Source: Achatina immaculata (Eukaryota > Mollusca > Gastropoda > Stylommatophora > Achatinidae). From it: a DNA stretch of 64,000 nt. The translations under genes were made by a program, and so were the position numbers. Location of the stretch: positions 23,959,642 through 24,023,641 of the forward strand of contig CM019715.1 in the NCBI GenBank assembly GCA_009760885.1, given 5' to 3'. Within the stretch, counting starts at the first letter, position 1. Every line of letters begins with the position of its first letter. A model generated the notes under the pieces. That model made no database searches, was not told where the DNA came from, and saw only the letters and a list, made by a program, of their open reading frames with translations. This document shows positions 34,997 through 45,015 of the stretch, piece after piece.

Positions 34997-35992
34997 ATAC
35001 AAGTAGATAGAGGTGTGTGGTACAGTTTTACAAAGCAAGAGATAGAGTGAGAAAAGTGAGAAAAAAACATTAATAATGAAAAACATACAACATCCAGTAT
35101 TTCAGAGTGAGCCTTTTTCAAGGATTGCATACAAAATATAAATACAAATATAAATACACAATATAAAATAAAGAATAGAAGAAACATGAAAATGAAAAAC
35201 TTCGCTTTGTGGCTTTCCCTCCTTCTACACAATACAACAGAATGCGCCATAAAGACAAGGCTGGTAAACCACAAAAGAAAACAAATTGAACCAATCGGAT
35301 GTTAATGGCGGTGAAAGGGAGAGAACGATACAGTTTGGGGGAGGAGGCAATAAATACATCTAGGCCGCTAAAGAAGAAGGTGGGAGGGGATAGAAGGGAA
35401 GCCGTGCGATAACGTCAAACTAATGAATGAAGGTAGCGAAATGCGCGGGGTTAAGACAAGAAAGTAGAGTATAAATAGCAGAAATAGAGGGAAATCTAAA
35501 GAAATTTAAAGGAAGCTAAATATATTGTTAATTCCAGCTGCGTAGAGACAGCCAGTCTGGAAAATAAGGTGGTGTTCTAGAGCCTCCCGACATCATACAT
35601 CAGAAGAACAGGAGCGGATTGCACTAAAAGATATGTCCCGTTTTCCCCTGTGGTTTCTTTAGCAAAAGTGTTCTGTCACAGGGCTCCATGCCCTCTTGGA
35701 AATATCGTTAAGACAGTTTTATTTTCCAGACCGGCTGTCTCCACCCAGAGCTGGAATTAACAATATATTTAGCTTCCTTTAAACTTCCTTAGAGATGCCA
35801 CAAAGCTAAGTTTTTCATTTTCATGTTTCTTCTTTTCTTTTCTTTTGTTGTGTTTATTTTTGTATGTAACTCTTATAAAAGACACAAGCCGAAATATTGG
35901 ATGTTGTATGTTATTAATTATTTATGTTTTTTCTCACTTTTCTCACTTCCTCTATCGCTGTGTAAAACTGTACCATACACCTCTATCTACCT
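34997..35992. mobile_element. Foldback element of about 1 kb with long inverted ends
   Basis: The left arm (GTAGATAGAGGTGTGTGGTA, 35003) and right arm (complement, ending ACCTCTATCTACCTG, about 35992) pair over about 200 bp. Inner blocks also pair (TTAATTCCAGCTGCGTAGAG near 35530 against CTGGAATTAA near 35752). The paralogous site in unit 1 (about 2145) is empty. The flanking CTGTACA(G/A)TATAATA at 34982 and 36037 looks like a duplicated target, possibly with extra sequence at the right. There is no transposase ORF, so it is non-autonomous. Confidence 0.75.
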
Positions 35993-36144
35993 GTATTACT
36001 AGAACCAGTTTTACTGCAGTCGTTGTCTCTTTTATCTGTACAATATAATAGCACGATGAACAGATAATTTTCAGCATCAAAAGACACATAAGAAGCAGTA
36101 CTTGTCATGGTGAACACTACATAGAAACAATGAGGCAAGAACCA

Positions 36145-36443
36145 GCTGGGACAGCACGTCACGTCTTGTGACACTCATCATGCTAGGACAGCACGCCACT
36201 TCTTGTGACACTCATTATGCTGGGACAGCACGCCACTTCTTGTGACACTCATTATGCTGGGACAGCACACCACTTCTTGTGACACTCATCATGTTGGGAC
36301 AGCACACCACTTCTTGTGGCACTCATCATGCTGGGACAACACGCCACTTCTTCTGACATTCATCATGCTGGGACAGCACGCCACTTCTTGTGACACTCAT
36401 TATGCTGTGACAGCACGCCACTTCTTGTGACACTCATCATGCT
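36145..36443 (+). repeat. 37-bp tandem repeat, about 8 copies
   Basis: Same unit as 2259-2370 (GCTGGGACAGCACGCCACTT...). Spacing of consecutive GCTGGG starts is 37 bp. Confidence 0.92.
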
Positions 36444-36991
36444 TAGAACAAGTACTACCACTTGGTCACAATCATCATCGAACATCAATCACAGACAAAA
36501 AGGGTGGGGCTTTAGAGTCAATTGGCTGCTTGTCATAGTTGTGAACACACATATTTTAGTAAAAAAGTTGCTTACGTTGTACGACAGACTATTAGAAATC
36601 ATTTACGTTACCTGGATAGCAAATACACGACCTAGTCATTATAAGAATTACAAACACAACACGTAATACAATCTACCAAGCCCAACTGCTGCTGAATTAT
36701 TTTAATAAAAAAAAGTTATGATTTAAGATTTGACGGTAAGCATTTTTGGACACTTTGTATGGAAGATTGTCTTATGTTTAACTTCACTGATCTCCTTTAG
36801 TTAAAATAGTATCCATGTCATAATTTTCTATATAACTGGTACTGTTGTAATATTTCATTAACCATTGTGAATATTTAACATATATAAATGATATGTGTCG
36901 ATGCCCAGAAACGTTCTCCAACTGACTTATTGTACTGTATGGCATATTGTAACTTTCAAACCGCGATTAAAGAATGACTGATAATTATACC

Positions 36992-37135
36992 TCTTCTTCT
37001 TCTTCTTCTTCTTCTTCAGCTTTCCAAGCCATTTAGGCTCATTGCTGCAGATAAAGTTCTTCTCTATTCCTCTCTATTCCTAATCTTCTCGCGTATCGTA
37101 GTAATGTAGCTTCTTTTGTACTGCTTTCTTCTTTC
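36992..37135 (-). mobile_element. LINE-D 3'-end fragment with (TTC)n tail
   Basis: (CTT)n followed by CAGCTTTCCAAGCCATTTAG and CTCATTGCTGCAGATAAAGT: the complement of the LINE-D 3' end at 41255-41318. Absent from the paralogous position in unit 1 (about 2940). Confidence 0.88.
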
Positions 37136-37349
37136 ACTTTGAAATGATACAGTGTAGTATAATTTCATACAATTTGAGTATATTGGTGAGCAATGTGGCA
37201 ATACTCTCCTATTTACGTGCTTGTGTCCTACACATGTCCCGTTCGAAACAAGATGGTAGCCTCACTCTTTTTTAGATATTATTGATGCCATCCTTTTATT
37301 TTTGGATGTCACATTTTTAATTATCGTTCTCAAAATATTTCCCATGAAA

Positions 37350-37722
37350 GTTCTGGCTGTTTAGATGCAGTGTTTGTGTGGTAGTGTATATAGGTTTAGT
37401 TGTGTATATTTGTTCATATTTATGGCTGTGTTTATCTATCGATGGTTTTGCTAATATTTAAGTTTTTCTTCTTTTCTGTGAGCAGCCTAAAGTGGAACAG
37501 TTATGGGTCAGTAGTTGGAGCACTAATATCAGTATATTTGTATAAGGCCATGGAAATTCAAGTCTCCATGTTACAATTATTAATTTCCAACTTGTAAAAG
37601 TTGTTAAACATTTTTACCATTCACAGAGAAAAAGCCACCAGAAGATGACGTTATCTTCATGTTGGAGCTTGAAAATGTTGAAAATAAACAGCAGCAGCAA
37701 TAACATGAACAGTGAAGTAATT
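37350..37722 (+). promoter_or_regulatory. Conserved 5' flank and 5' UTR of unit 2 peptide gene
   Basis: Aligns with 16420-16781. The acceptor-like ATTCACAG at 37619-37626 suggests the signal exon begins at 37627 with a 96-nt 5' UTR segment. An in-frame ATG at 37645 would add 26 residues, but it is not conserved in unit 1. Confidence 0.5.
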
Positions 37723-37788
37723 ATGAAGTTACTGATTGCCGTCATTTTGTTAGCTGCTTCAGCAAGTACCGTGTCAGGCTGTTTCAGA
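37723..37788 (+). CDS. ICK-type peptide gene, unit 2, exon 1 (signal peptide)
   Basis: Twenty-two codons from ATG 37723 to a GTAAGT donor at 37789, differing from the unit 1 exon by only a few residues (Leu for Met at 4; Phe-Arg for Ser-Arg at the end). The features are basic Lys2, core LIAVILLAA, then SASTVSG-Cys: a secretory signal peptide. I chose this Met rather than the in-frame upstream ATG at 37645 because the signal core starts here and unit 1 conserves only this one. Phase 0 joins to 41793 across a 4004-bp intron containing microsatellite, 51-bp repeats, LINE-A, LINE-D and LINE-E pieces. Exon pairing is inferred. Confidence 0.72.
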
Positions 37789-37791
37789 GTA

Positions 37792-37929
37792 AGTCTATGT
37801 ATGTATGTATGTATGTATGTATGTATGTATGTATGTATGTATGTATGTATGTATGTATGTATTATGTATGTATGTATGTATCTATGTGTGTATGTATGTA
37901 TGTGTGTATGTGTGTGTCTGTCTGCCTGC

Positions 37930-37963
<34 letters not shown>

Positions 37964-38040
37964 GGTCTGTCTGTCTGTCCGTCTATCTGTATGTATGTCT
38001 GCCTGTCTGTCTGTCTGTTTGCCTGTCTGTCTGTCTTTTA
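37792..38040 (+). repeat. (TATG)n, (TATC)n, (TGTC)n compound microsatellite at the 5' splice site
   Basis: It starts directly after the donor (GTAAGTCTATGTATG). Unit 1 has TATC at the same point, so the dominant motif changed between paralogues. ORFs rich in Tyr-Val-Cys-Met are artefacts. Confidence 0.95.
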
Positions 38041-38084
38041 ACAAGTAAAATAAAAATGATTTTTTTCTCTCTGTATATAACATA

Positions 38085-38150
38085 TGATGGGTGAAGACGC
38101 CCGATAAGGTAATCAGCAACCCATAGCTGATATGCCAGCGTCAGCGATAA
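38085..38150. repeat. Fragment of an interspersed repeat also at 63590-63640
   Basis: Both have GTTGAAGACG/GGTGAAGACGC, CGAT(A/G)AGG, AACCAGCGATCCATAGCTGA-like blocks following a (TATG)-rich stretch. Confidence 0.6.
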
Positions 38151-38722
38151 AACCCTATATATCTGATCATTATTCTCTGAGACTGTCTCTTGTCTTAGAT
38201 AAAACCTATCTCTCTCTCTCTCTCTGAACCTTAAGTGCCCAGGGCACATGGGGCTTCCGCAAGGGTTTTCCACAAATGCCTGTCCTTCGCCTTTTTTTCT
38301 GCTCTTGCCCAGGTGAGCCCTCTATTGCTCAACATCCTTTCTGTTGTTCTTCTCCATGTCTCTTTTGGTCTACCCTTACTTCTGCTCCCCAGTGGTGTCC
38401 ATGTCTCTTATCTTAGATAAAACCCTATATAACTGATCATTATTCTCTGAGACTGTCTCTTATCTTAGATAATACCTATATAACTGATCATTATTCTCTG
38501 AGACTGTCTCTTATCTTAGATAATACCTATATAACTGATCATTATTCTCTGAGACTGTCTCTTATCTTAGATAATACCTATATAACTGATCATTATTCTC
38601 TGAGACTGTCTCTTATCTTAGATAATACCTATATAACTGATCATTATTCTCTGAGACTGTCTCTTATCTTAGATAATACCTATATAACTGATCATTATTC
38701 TCTGAGACTGTGTCTTATCTTA
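38150..38722 (+). repeat. 51-bp tandem repeat, about 7 copies, with LINE-E insertion
   Basis: The unit contains CTTATCTTAGATAATACCTA and CTGATCATTATTCTCTGAGA. Starts at 38461 and 38512 are 51 bp apart. The five central units are nearly identical, so amplification is recent. A LINE-E piece splits the first unit. Confidence 0.93.
38204..38402 (-). mobile_element. LINE-E 3'-end fragment with (CT)n tail
   Basis: (CT)n then AACCTTAAGTGCCCAGGGCA, the complement of the LINE-E 3' end at 62225-62575. CTTAGATAAAACC flanks it on both sides (about 38195 and 38413). These may be the target-site duplication or just adjacent repeat units. Confidence 0.8.
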
Positions 38723-38950
38723 AACACCTCCAAAAATTAGTTATTTTCCTCTTATCTTACTCTAATTTCCCCATTCGTTATTCCAGCCTACCCAGTTCGG
38801 TAGTCCTATAACCGTAACTGCTGGTTCTCTCTCTTTCATTAACACAGACATAACTAATTACCACACAAAGGCAGTAATCTTTAATATCTGTACATAATCA
38901 ATCACATCAAATGATTCAAATTGTGACATTAAATCGAACATCATTACTAC

Positions 38951-38954
<4 letters not shown>

Positions 38955-39002
<48 letters not shown>
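38955..39002. repeat. (TA)n microsatellite
   Basis: About 24 uninterrupted TA units, just before a LINE-A antisense fragment. Confidence 0.95.
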
Positions 39003-39003
<1 letters not shown>

Positions 39004-39034
39004 CGAATTCATGAACATTGCAGATATAAAACGT

Positions 39035-39227
39035 GAAGCTAAACATCACATAGGCGTCGCATGATATTTTGCCAAATTTTCCTTTTTTTCGGCATGCTTT
39101 TCAATCTCATCAAGGGATTTTATGCCTACTAATTTGGTCTCACCTGGGCAAGAGCAGAAAAAAAGGCAAAGGAAAGGCATTTGTGGAAAACCCTTGCCGA
39201 TGCCCCATGTGCCCTGATCACTTAAGG

Positions 39228-39266
<39 letters not shown>

Positions 39267-40156
39267 TGGTCTCTCTTAACGATATCCTCTAGAGTTTAAC
39301 ATGGCCGACCTCTTTTTCTTTTGCCTGTTGTGTTCCACTTTATAGCTTGTTTTGGGATTCTCTGTCTGTTTCTTCTCATCACATGACCGACATTTGTCCA
39401 TCTCCTTATTCTGATCACCCATGAGACAGGTTGTTGTTTGCTCATCTGCCTTATCTCTGCGTTGTTCTTGAATTCGTTCCACTTTATACCGAGTATTTTT
39501 CTTAGGCATTTGTTTTCAAAAGAGTCTAATTTATTGTTTACTTGTTTTTCAGCTTTCACATGAACAAATGAGGGCGGATATTACATTTGAATTGAATAAT
39601 CTTGGCTTGGTTTTTGTCCTTATAACCTTTTAATGCCATATGTTCTCAAAATTCTTGAAGGTCGATGCTGGTTTTGCAATTCTATCTTCCTTTCTGTTAT
39701 CACCATGGTGGTCTATGTAGCCGCAGAGGTATGCAGATTAGTGTACTTCTTCAACAGCTGTTCCTTCTGCATATATTTTTCCTTCTTGATTAATGGGAAG
39801 TTTCAATATTTTTGTTTTACCCTTTTTAAATTTCAAATCTTATTTTACTAGCCAGTGCAGACAGGGTATCTTTTTTTTCTTCCATCGAATTCTCATTCTC
39901 AATGATACGATTTATGTCATGTACAAAATGAAGATCTTCTAGTTGGGTCCCGTGTATCCAGTCGATGCCTGCTTTACCTGTGCAGCATTTTTTTCATTAG
40001 GAAGTCTATTGTAAATCCAAAAAGCAAGGGATGTTTCACGCCTGTTTCAATCTGAAACCATTCACTCATTCCTTCTTCAGTGTTGACTACACAAACATAT
40101 CCTTTGTAGAGATCCTTAAAGATGTAGAGAATTTTAGATGGTATTTCATATAGTCA
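39035..40156 (-). mobile_element. LINE-A antisense copy with LINE-E insertion
   Basis: Reading down the minus strand from 40156: GISEWFQIETGV-type, LDFVHDINRI degraded motif C (about 39920), thumb, NNKLDSFENKCLRKILGIKW (39480-39559), QQPVSWVIRIRRWTNVGHVM, RRNRQRIPKQAIKWNTTGKR and the C terminus at 39040-39130. The catalytic FADD is lost and the frames are broken. LINE-E interrupts it at 39142-39262. LINE-D interrupts it at 40157, after which LINE-A continues to 41378. Confidence 0.87.
39142..39262 (+). mobile_element. LINE-E 3'-end insertion with 11-bp TSD
   Basis: A 121-bp piece (ACCTGGGCAAGAGCAGAAAA...) ending in (AG)n, flanked by AATTTGGTCTC at 39131-39141 and 39263-39273. A minimal 5'-truncated retrotransposition event. 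Confidence 0.92.
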
Positions 40157-41322
40157 TCAACCGTAGACCAAATATTTTATCTACGTCAAAGAACAGAAAA
40201 GTACTGGGAATATGGAAAAGAAGTACGTAATATCTTCTTTGACTTCAAGAAAGCCTATGACAGCATAGATAGGAGCAGCTTATGGAACGTTATGAAATAA
40301 TTTAAGATACCAATAAAGAATATGTATGGAGGATGCACAAAATATAGTAAAATAAAAGGAATAAAGTCAGAACCCTTCAATATAAGAACTAGTTTAGAAC
40401 AAAGTGATACATTATCTCCATTACTATTCAATCTTGTACTCGAAAAGGTAATCAGAAAAGTGAAAGAAGAAAGCAGTACAGAAGAACAAGCTAAAATACT
40501 AGGATAATCTGATGACATCAACCTAGTGAGGGAAACTGTGCAAGAACTCATCAATACCTGAGAGATGTAGCACTAAAAGTGGGCTTGACCATTCCATTAA
40601 CCAAGATAAGACAACAGTATATAAAGATATCAAGAGACCAGAGGCAAAATGATCCAAATTATATAAATGTTGGAGATATGATTATTAGGAAAGTAGAAAC
40701 ATACAAATATCTAGGCATAACCTTCAACAGAAGCAACATAGTAAGCGAGGAAATTAAAATCAGAGTACAGATAGGGAATAAAGTATGCTTTGCCTTGCAA
40801 CACCTTTTAAAATAAAAAACCATGTAAAAAAAACACCAAAATAACCATCTACAAAAGTGTAATAAGACCAATCGTCACGTATAGATCAGAAACGTGGAGT
40901 ACAACAAAGAAAGATGAACAACAATTGCAGAACTTTGAGAACAAGATCCTAAGAACAATCTTTGGGCCCACAAAGGATACCAGCAGTGGAGAATGGAGAG
41001 CTAGAAAGAGCACTGAATTGAACAGCTTATTTAAATCTCAACGAATTATAAATGTCTTGAAACTGAACAGACTACGCTGGGTGGGCCATTTAGAAAGAAT
41101 GGAAGAGAACAGACAAATGAAAATTATGTATGCACAAGAGATGAGGGAAACAAGACCAGTGCCGAGACAGAGATGGAAAGACAAAATAGAAGAGGATATA
41201 AAAGAAACTGGTGTCACCAACTGGAGAGAAAAGATTAGGAATAGAGAGGAATAGAGAACAACTTTATCTGCAGCAATGAGCCTTAATGGCTCGGAAAGCT
41301 GAAGAAGAAGAAGAAGAAGAAT
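40157..41322 (+). mobile_element. LINE-D inserted in LINE-A
   Basis: A fourth RT family. Frames give FFDFKKAYDSIDRSSLWNVM (motif A), QSDTLSPLLFNLVLEKVIRK (40322-40507), a damaged motif C with SDDINLV (about 40510), VETYKYLGITFNRSNIVSEE (40579-40815), IVTYRSETWSTTKKDEQQLQ and the tail LNRLRWVGHLERMEENRQMK and RPRQRWKDKIEEDIKETG-like (40925-41254). It ends CTTAATGGCTCGGAAAGCTG then (GAA)n. A short ATAGTC repeat flanks it (about 40152 and 41324). It is 5'-truncated, with stops. Confidence 0.88.
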
Positions 41323-41378
41323 CCATAGTCTTAAATTTCTACACAATGAATCTCTGTGTATGCTATCAAATGCCTTTA
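41323..41378 (-). mobile_element. LINE-A antisense remnant after LINE-D
   Basis: CTTAAATTTCTACACAATGA and CTCTGTGTATGCTATCAAAT continue the RT FDSIHRDSLWR region of the copy at 39035-40156. Confidence 0.85.
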
Positions 41379-41421
41379 GATAAACAGACAAACAGACAGA
41401 CAGGCAGGCAGATACAGATCG

Positions 41422-41505
<84 letters not shown>

Positions 41506-41575
41506 GCCTGTCTGTCTTTCTTTCTTTCTTTGTCTCTCTGTCTGTCTTTCTGTCTGTCTATTTTTCTGCCTATCT
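41379..41575 (+). repeat. (GACA)n, (TATC)n, (TGTC)n microsatellite, second half of unit 2 intron repeat
   Basis: This resembles the microsatellite after the donor and is followed by the same unique block as in unit 1 (TATCTGTAAC...CTGACCATATTCCT). The LINE-A/D complex therefore lies within the original intronic microsatellite. Confidence 0.85.
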
Positions 41576-41792
41576 GTAACATATCTGCACTTTTGCCTTA
41601 CTTTGTAACTGACCATATTCCTGCTGTTTAGTGTGGTAAAAGTGTCCAGAAATCGTCAAGGAAATCTAGGGACTCATAATAAGTACCAGTATGCATATGT
41701 TTGTTATATTAGTGTATAAATATGTATTGTATGTTCATGCCCTCCTTCCTTCTATGCTATGGAACATTAATCCACACATCGTTGTACCATAG
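41576..41792 (+). other. Intron end of the unit 2 peptide gene
   Basis: Aligns with unit 1 just before its exon 2: CTTATGCTAT/CTTCTATGCTATGGAA, TTATCCACA/TTAATCCACA, then the acceptor CCATAG (41787-41792). Confidence 0.55.
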
Positions 41793-42044
41793 TCTTCATC
41801 ACCACAACCACAACCACGACCACGACCACGACCACCACCACCGCCACCACCACCACCACCACGACATCCGCCACCACCACCAACACCACCACCACGTCAG
41901 CCACCACCAGCACCAATACTAGCCCCGCCAGATTGCGCCGGTCCTAGCAGACCTTGTAGAAAGGCTTCAGAGGAATGTTGTGACATGGATAAATTATGCT
42001 TCGAGAACATAGAGGACGATGGCATTTCGTGCAAACCGATGTGG
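41793..42044 (+). CDS. ICK-type peptide gene, unit 2, exon 2 (long Pro-rich spacer and cystine-knot domain)
   Basis: A phase 0 frame of 84 codons follows the TAG acceptor (41790-41792). Residues 1-46 are mostly Pro with Arg, Gln and His (alternating Arg-Pro at 8-14, then a run of ten Pro). Cysteines at residues 48, 55, 62, 63, 69 and 80 give C-X6-C-X6-CC-X5-C-X10-C. After the last Cys come four residues and a GTGAGG donor at 42045, at the place where units 1 and 3 have GTGAGA just after a stop. This copy has no stop before that donor, so either splicing to a further exon or read-through to TAA at 42102-42104 ends it. The loop residues are much more acidic than in unit 3, implying diverged targets. 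The protein should be secreted. Function unknown; ICK folds include toxins but also defence and signalling peptides. Confidence 0.72.
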
Positions 42045-42236
42045 GTGAGGATTTTTTTTTTTAAGTTTGGAATTTATGAGGAAAGTTTTTATGTAACTGA
42101 TTAAATCATTTGTTTCAGTTTCCACTTATTGTACGAGGTTATGAATATATGACTCGTAGAACTCTTTCGTAGAAATTTGTACTTATATTATGTGTAAACT
42201 TCAGTGTTTCTGATGTATTGTAATTTTTGTTGGCAG

Positions 42237-42272
42237 AAGAATTCTGCGTGTTTGAATTCTAGACGTCCTTAA
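42237..42272 (+). CDS. Candidate C-terminal exon 3 of unit 2 peptide gene
   Basis: After a strong acceptor (TTTTTGTTGGCAG, ending 42236), a phase 0 frame of 11 codons ends at TAA 42270-42272 and includes one Cys. With the exon 1 Cys it would give eight cysteines in total, an even number. Intron length would be 192 bp, similar to the 3' intron proposed for units 1 and 3. An alternative acceptor (TTTGTTTCAG, 42109-42118) is also possible. Support is splice-site context only. Confidence 0.3.
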   Translation, partial: KNSACLNSRRP

Positions 42273-42629
42273 TTTTTCTGTTAATTATAAAAGTTATGGC
42301 GGAAGTTTTGTATTAATTAACCAACATAGTTATTTGCAATATAATTGAAAGTAGCGTGAGCAACTGTATTAAAACAGGCCATAGTTAAGTGTTTTATAGC
42401 AGCGAGAGAGACTATGTAACTGAACATTATCAACTTACCAGCACGATCATGTCTTATTCTTCATCTCCCTAGAAGTGTGAGCTGGTTTTCTCTGCAGCCG
42501 ATGTAGTGAAGATATGAAACACAGCTTAGTGTTGGCGTAGGAGAGGGTTATGACAGCTATTTAGCTGTCATTGAGTGGGGCTAAAAATGAGAGGGTGCCC
42601 AATGCTTATTTAGCAGACTACTGAAATGT
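42273..42629. other. Downstream of unit 2, no gene recognised
   Basis: AT-rich DNA without an AATAAA as clear as in units 1 and 3. No homology to the other 3' UTRs noticed. Confidence 0.35.
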
Positions 42630-42868
42630 CTAGTAAAGAGGATTAAACAGAGAAAACTTAACTATTTTGGACATATTATTTAGAATTTAGAGAAGACCGT
42701 ACATAATGGGAAAAAGAGGAAGACCAAGGCGAAGATGGCTGCAAGACATCGTTGATGATCTGCGAATTAATGCATCAGCATCAGGCCATCTTGCTTACAA
42801 CCGAGGGGCCTACAGGAGAGCTGTTAGGGGGGGCAAAGTTCCGCAAGGGACACGCAAATGACTGACCG
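42630..42868 (+). mobile_element. LINE-B 3'-end fragment
   Basis: LVKRIKQRKLNYFGHI, KRGRPRRRWLQDIVDDLRIN and AYRRAVRG...KFRKGHAND in broken frames, with a small internal deletion after GHI. Confidence 0.85.
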
Positions 42869-42953
42869 AAATGGAGACTGTGGGTCACTGATCCGATAGC
42901 CAGACTAGGACTGTTACTGAGGGCAGCAACAGGGAAATGGGACTGGGTCTTGG

Positions 42954-43072
42954 CCAGCTATGGTTCTGCCACCCTGATTCTAGCTTTCCAGCTATGGTTC
43001 TGCCACCCTGATTCTAGCTTTCCAGCTATGGTTCTGCCACCCTTATTCTAGCTTTCCAGCTGTGGGTCTCTG
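42954..43072 (+). repeat. 34-bp tandem repeat, 3.5 copies
   Basis: The unit contains CAGCTATGGTTCTGCCACCC and ATTCTAGCTTTC. The copies are nearly identical. Confidence 0.92.
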
Positions 43073-43327
43073 ATTGTCATTTCTGGTAAATTTTTCATCC
43101 TCAATTACGACGATACAGAACCTTCTGCAGATTATAAAAAACAAGTACTATTAATAGCTTTCATCTTTATATCTTTCACCAAAACTCAGAGGATATTTTC
43201 AGTATTGTTGAAATAAATATCTAACCACATATCTGTGTATCTTTCAGTTCTGAACCTTCAGTTTTATTTGTATATATTACATTCTGTATTATGAAATTCA
43301 TAATAATCTATTTCGACTGAGATAATA
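43073..43327. other. Spacer, nothing recognised
   Basis: AT-rich sequence up to the TA flanking the mariner element. Confidence 0.4.
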
Positions 43328-44638
43328 CTAGGGTCATACCGGAAGTCGCGATCAAAAATTGTTTAAAAATCAGAATTTATAGATAGAGAAAATATAAGTG
43401 TATCACCTTAAACTGCATCATTTTCTTCACCTTTCAAAATAATCTCCATTTCTCTGAACTCAGTTTTCCCATCGCTCTGCAAGTTTGAAAATACCCTCTT
43501 GGTAGAAATCTTTTCCAGCTGACCAAAGGCACAGACGCACTGCTTTCTGGGCGTTCTCTGCTGTGTCGTAATGATGGCCTCACATTTGTTCTTTCACAAA
43601 ACCTAAAAGATGGTAATCACTGGGTGCCAGGTCGGGGCTATAGGCAGAGTGTGGAAGAATTTCCCAATCTATTTTCTGAATTTCCTCAGTTGTCCGGCGA
43701 GCCGAGTGAGGCTGAGCGTTATCGTGGTGCAGGATGATTTTCTTTCCAGGGCGTTTATCGCGCAGTGCACGACTGAGCTTCTTAAGTGTTTCCACATAAT
43801 GAGCAGCGTTTATGCTTTCAATACGTTCGAGAAAATCAACAAGAATCTATCCCTCTTCATCCCAGAAAATGGTTCCCATAATCTTCCCAGCAGAATGCAC
43901 TGTCTTTGCTTTCTTCTTAGTTGGAGAATTGAAGTGGTGCCATTCCATACTCTGCCGTTTTGTTTCAGGCGCAAAATGATGAAACTAGCTTTTATCACCC
44001 GTCACAATACTCATCAAAATCACTGCCTTCGTTTCGATATCTCTGAATAAAGTCTTGAGTGATGGTTTTTCTAGCAGCTTTGTGATCTATCAACAAAAGT
44101 GGGACTTAGCGAACACAACTTTTCTATAGCCTAGGCTTTCAATAATTTCATGTACTGCGTTGTTTCTTATTCCAAGATTTATAGCAATTTCAGAAACTAT
44201 GATACGTCTGTCTTATATAATGATATCGTCAACCCTTTCCACTTTGCGTTCAGTCTAGGTAGTTCGAGGGCGACTGTTGCGAGGCATATCTTGGATGCTC
44301 GTGTTTCCATCTTTGAAAAGTTTCACCCATCTCCTAACCTTTCTAGCACCCATACACACATCTCCATAAGCAAGTTGAAGTCTTTGATGAATTTCACCAG
44401 CGGTGATTTCCTCTTTAACGATACTGCTGTGATAACAGCACGTTGACGAAACTAAACGTCAGCACCCGCCATTTTATTTCTGCTCCGCGTGGTCATGTGA
44501 CACATGATGGTGATGTCATGTGACCTCTACATGACAAGTGCAAAGGATGGAGGTTAAAGTGATTCATTTATATTTTCTCTATCTATAAATTCTGATTTTT
44601 AAAAAACTTTTTGTTCACGACTTTCGGTGTGACCCTCG
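43328..44638 (-). mobile_element. Mariner element (type 2), 1.31 kb, broken transposase
   Basis: TIRs begin CTAGGGTCATACCGGAAG (43328) and, at the right, CGAGGGTCACACCGAAAG on the complementary strand (to 44638), each followed by GTCG and, further in, by TCAGAATTTATAGATAGAGA. TA flanks both ends. The transposase lies on the minus strand. The N-terminal helix-turn-helix region (44240-44460) contains KIHQRLQLAYGDVCMGA-like and RRLGDG-like pieces. 43580-43795 holds ILHHDNAQPHSARRTTEEIQ with the second catalytic Asp and LPHSAYSPDLAPSDYHLLG with the third. The 34-residue spacing fits the mariner DD34D signature. Stops and frameshifts between blocks make it non-functional. Plus-strand ORF 43610-44050 is a shadow. 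Confidence 0.92.
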
Positions 44639-45015
44639 TACAATGATAGAGAAATATTTACAAAATACAAATGCACTCAACTTGGCGAAGTAGAGCTGGT
44701 ATTGACTGGACCCGAAATGACATCGACTTTCCAAATAATGTACCAGTCACTTTACTTCATGTCAGACTTGCATTTAAGTGAAGTCGCAAGAAAGAACCCA
44801 AAAGTCAGAAAAGACCATGCAGGCAGGATCAAGTCAAGCCTCTAGCCCTTGCAAGTAGGATCAAGTCAAACCTCAAGCCCTTGCAAGCAGGATCAAGTCA
44901 AGTCTCAAATCCCTAAACCAAACTATTAGAAGAGTTACAGCTGATTTCTATGACTAGGCCAGCTAGTGAGAGGCTACACAAAAGCTTAGAAGTTATGCAA
45001 GTCAATGATGTGAAG
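44639..45015 (+). repeat. Short 32-bp repeat in unannotated spacer
   Basis: GCAGGATCAAGTCAAGCCTC recurs three times at about 44825, 44857 and 44889. The rest of the interval has no recognisable gene. Confidence 0.75.

Larger units (their letters stand above)
34640..37300 (+). repeat. Segmental duplication, unit 2 copy of upstream flank
   Basis: Collinear with 1770-3110 once the foldback (about 34997-35992) and the LINE-D tail (36992-37135) are removed. Differences include expansion of the 37-bp repeat. It lies immediately 5' of the unit 2 gene flank. Confidence 0.8.

Noticed and set aside
37645..38094. 149-codon ORF including the signal peptide
   Set aside because: The C-terminal two thirds are microsatellite beyond the splice donor, and the N-terminal 26 residues are not conserved in unit 1.
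41722..41922. His/Asp-rich ORF (HHHNHNHDHDHD-type) of 66 codons
   Set aside because: It is the out-of-frame reading of the CCA-rich coding tract of the ICK exon. The phase 0 frame gives polyproline and the conserved cysteines, and only that frame matches unit 1.
43610..44050. 146-codon plus-strand ORF
   Set aside because: Antisense shadow of the mariner transposase.
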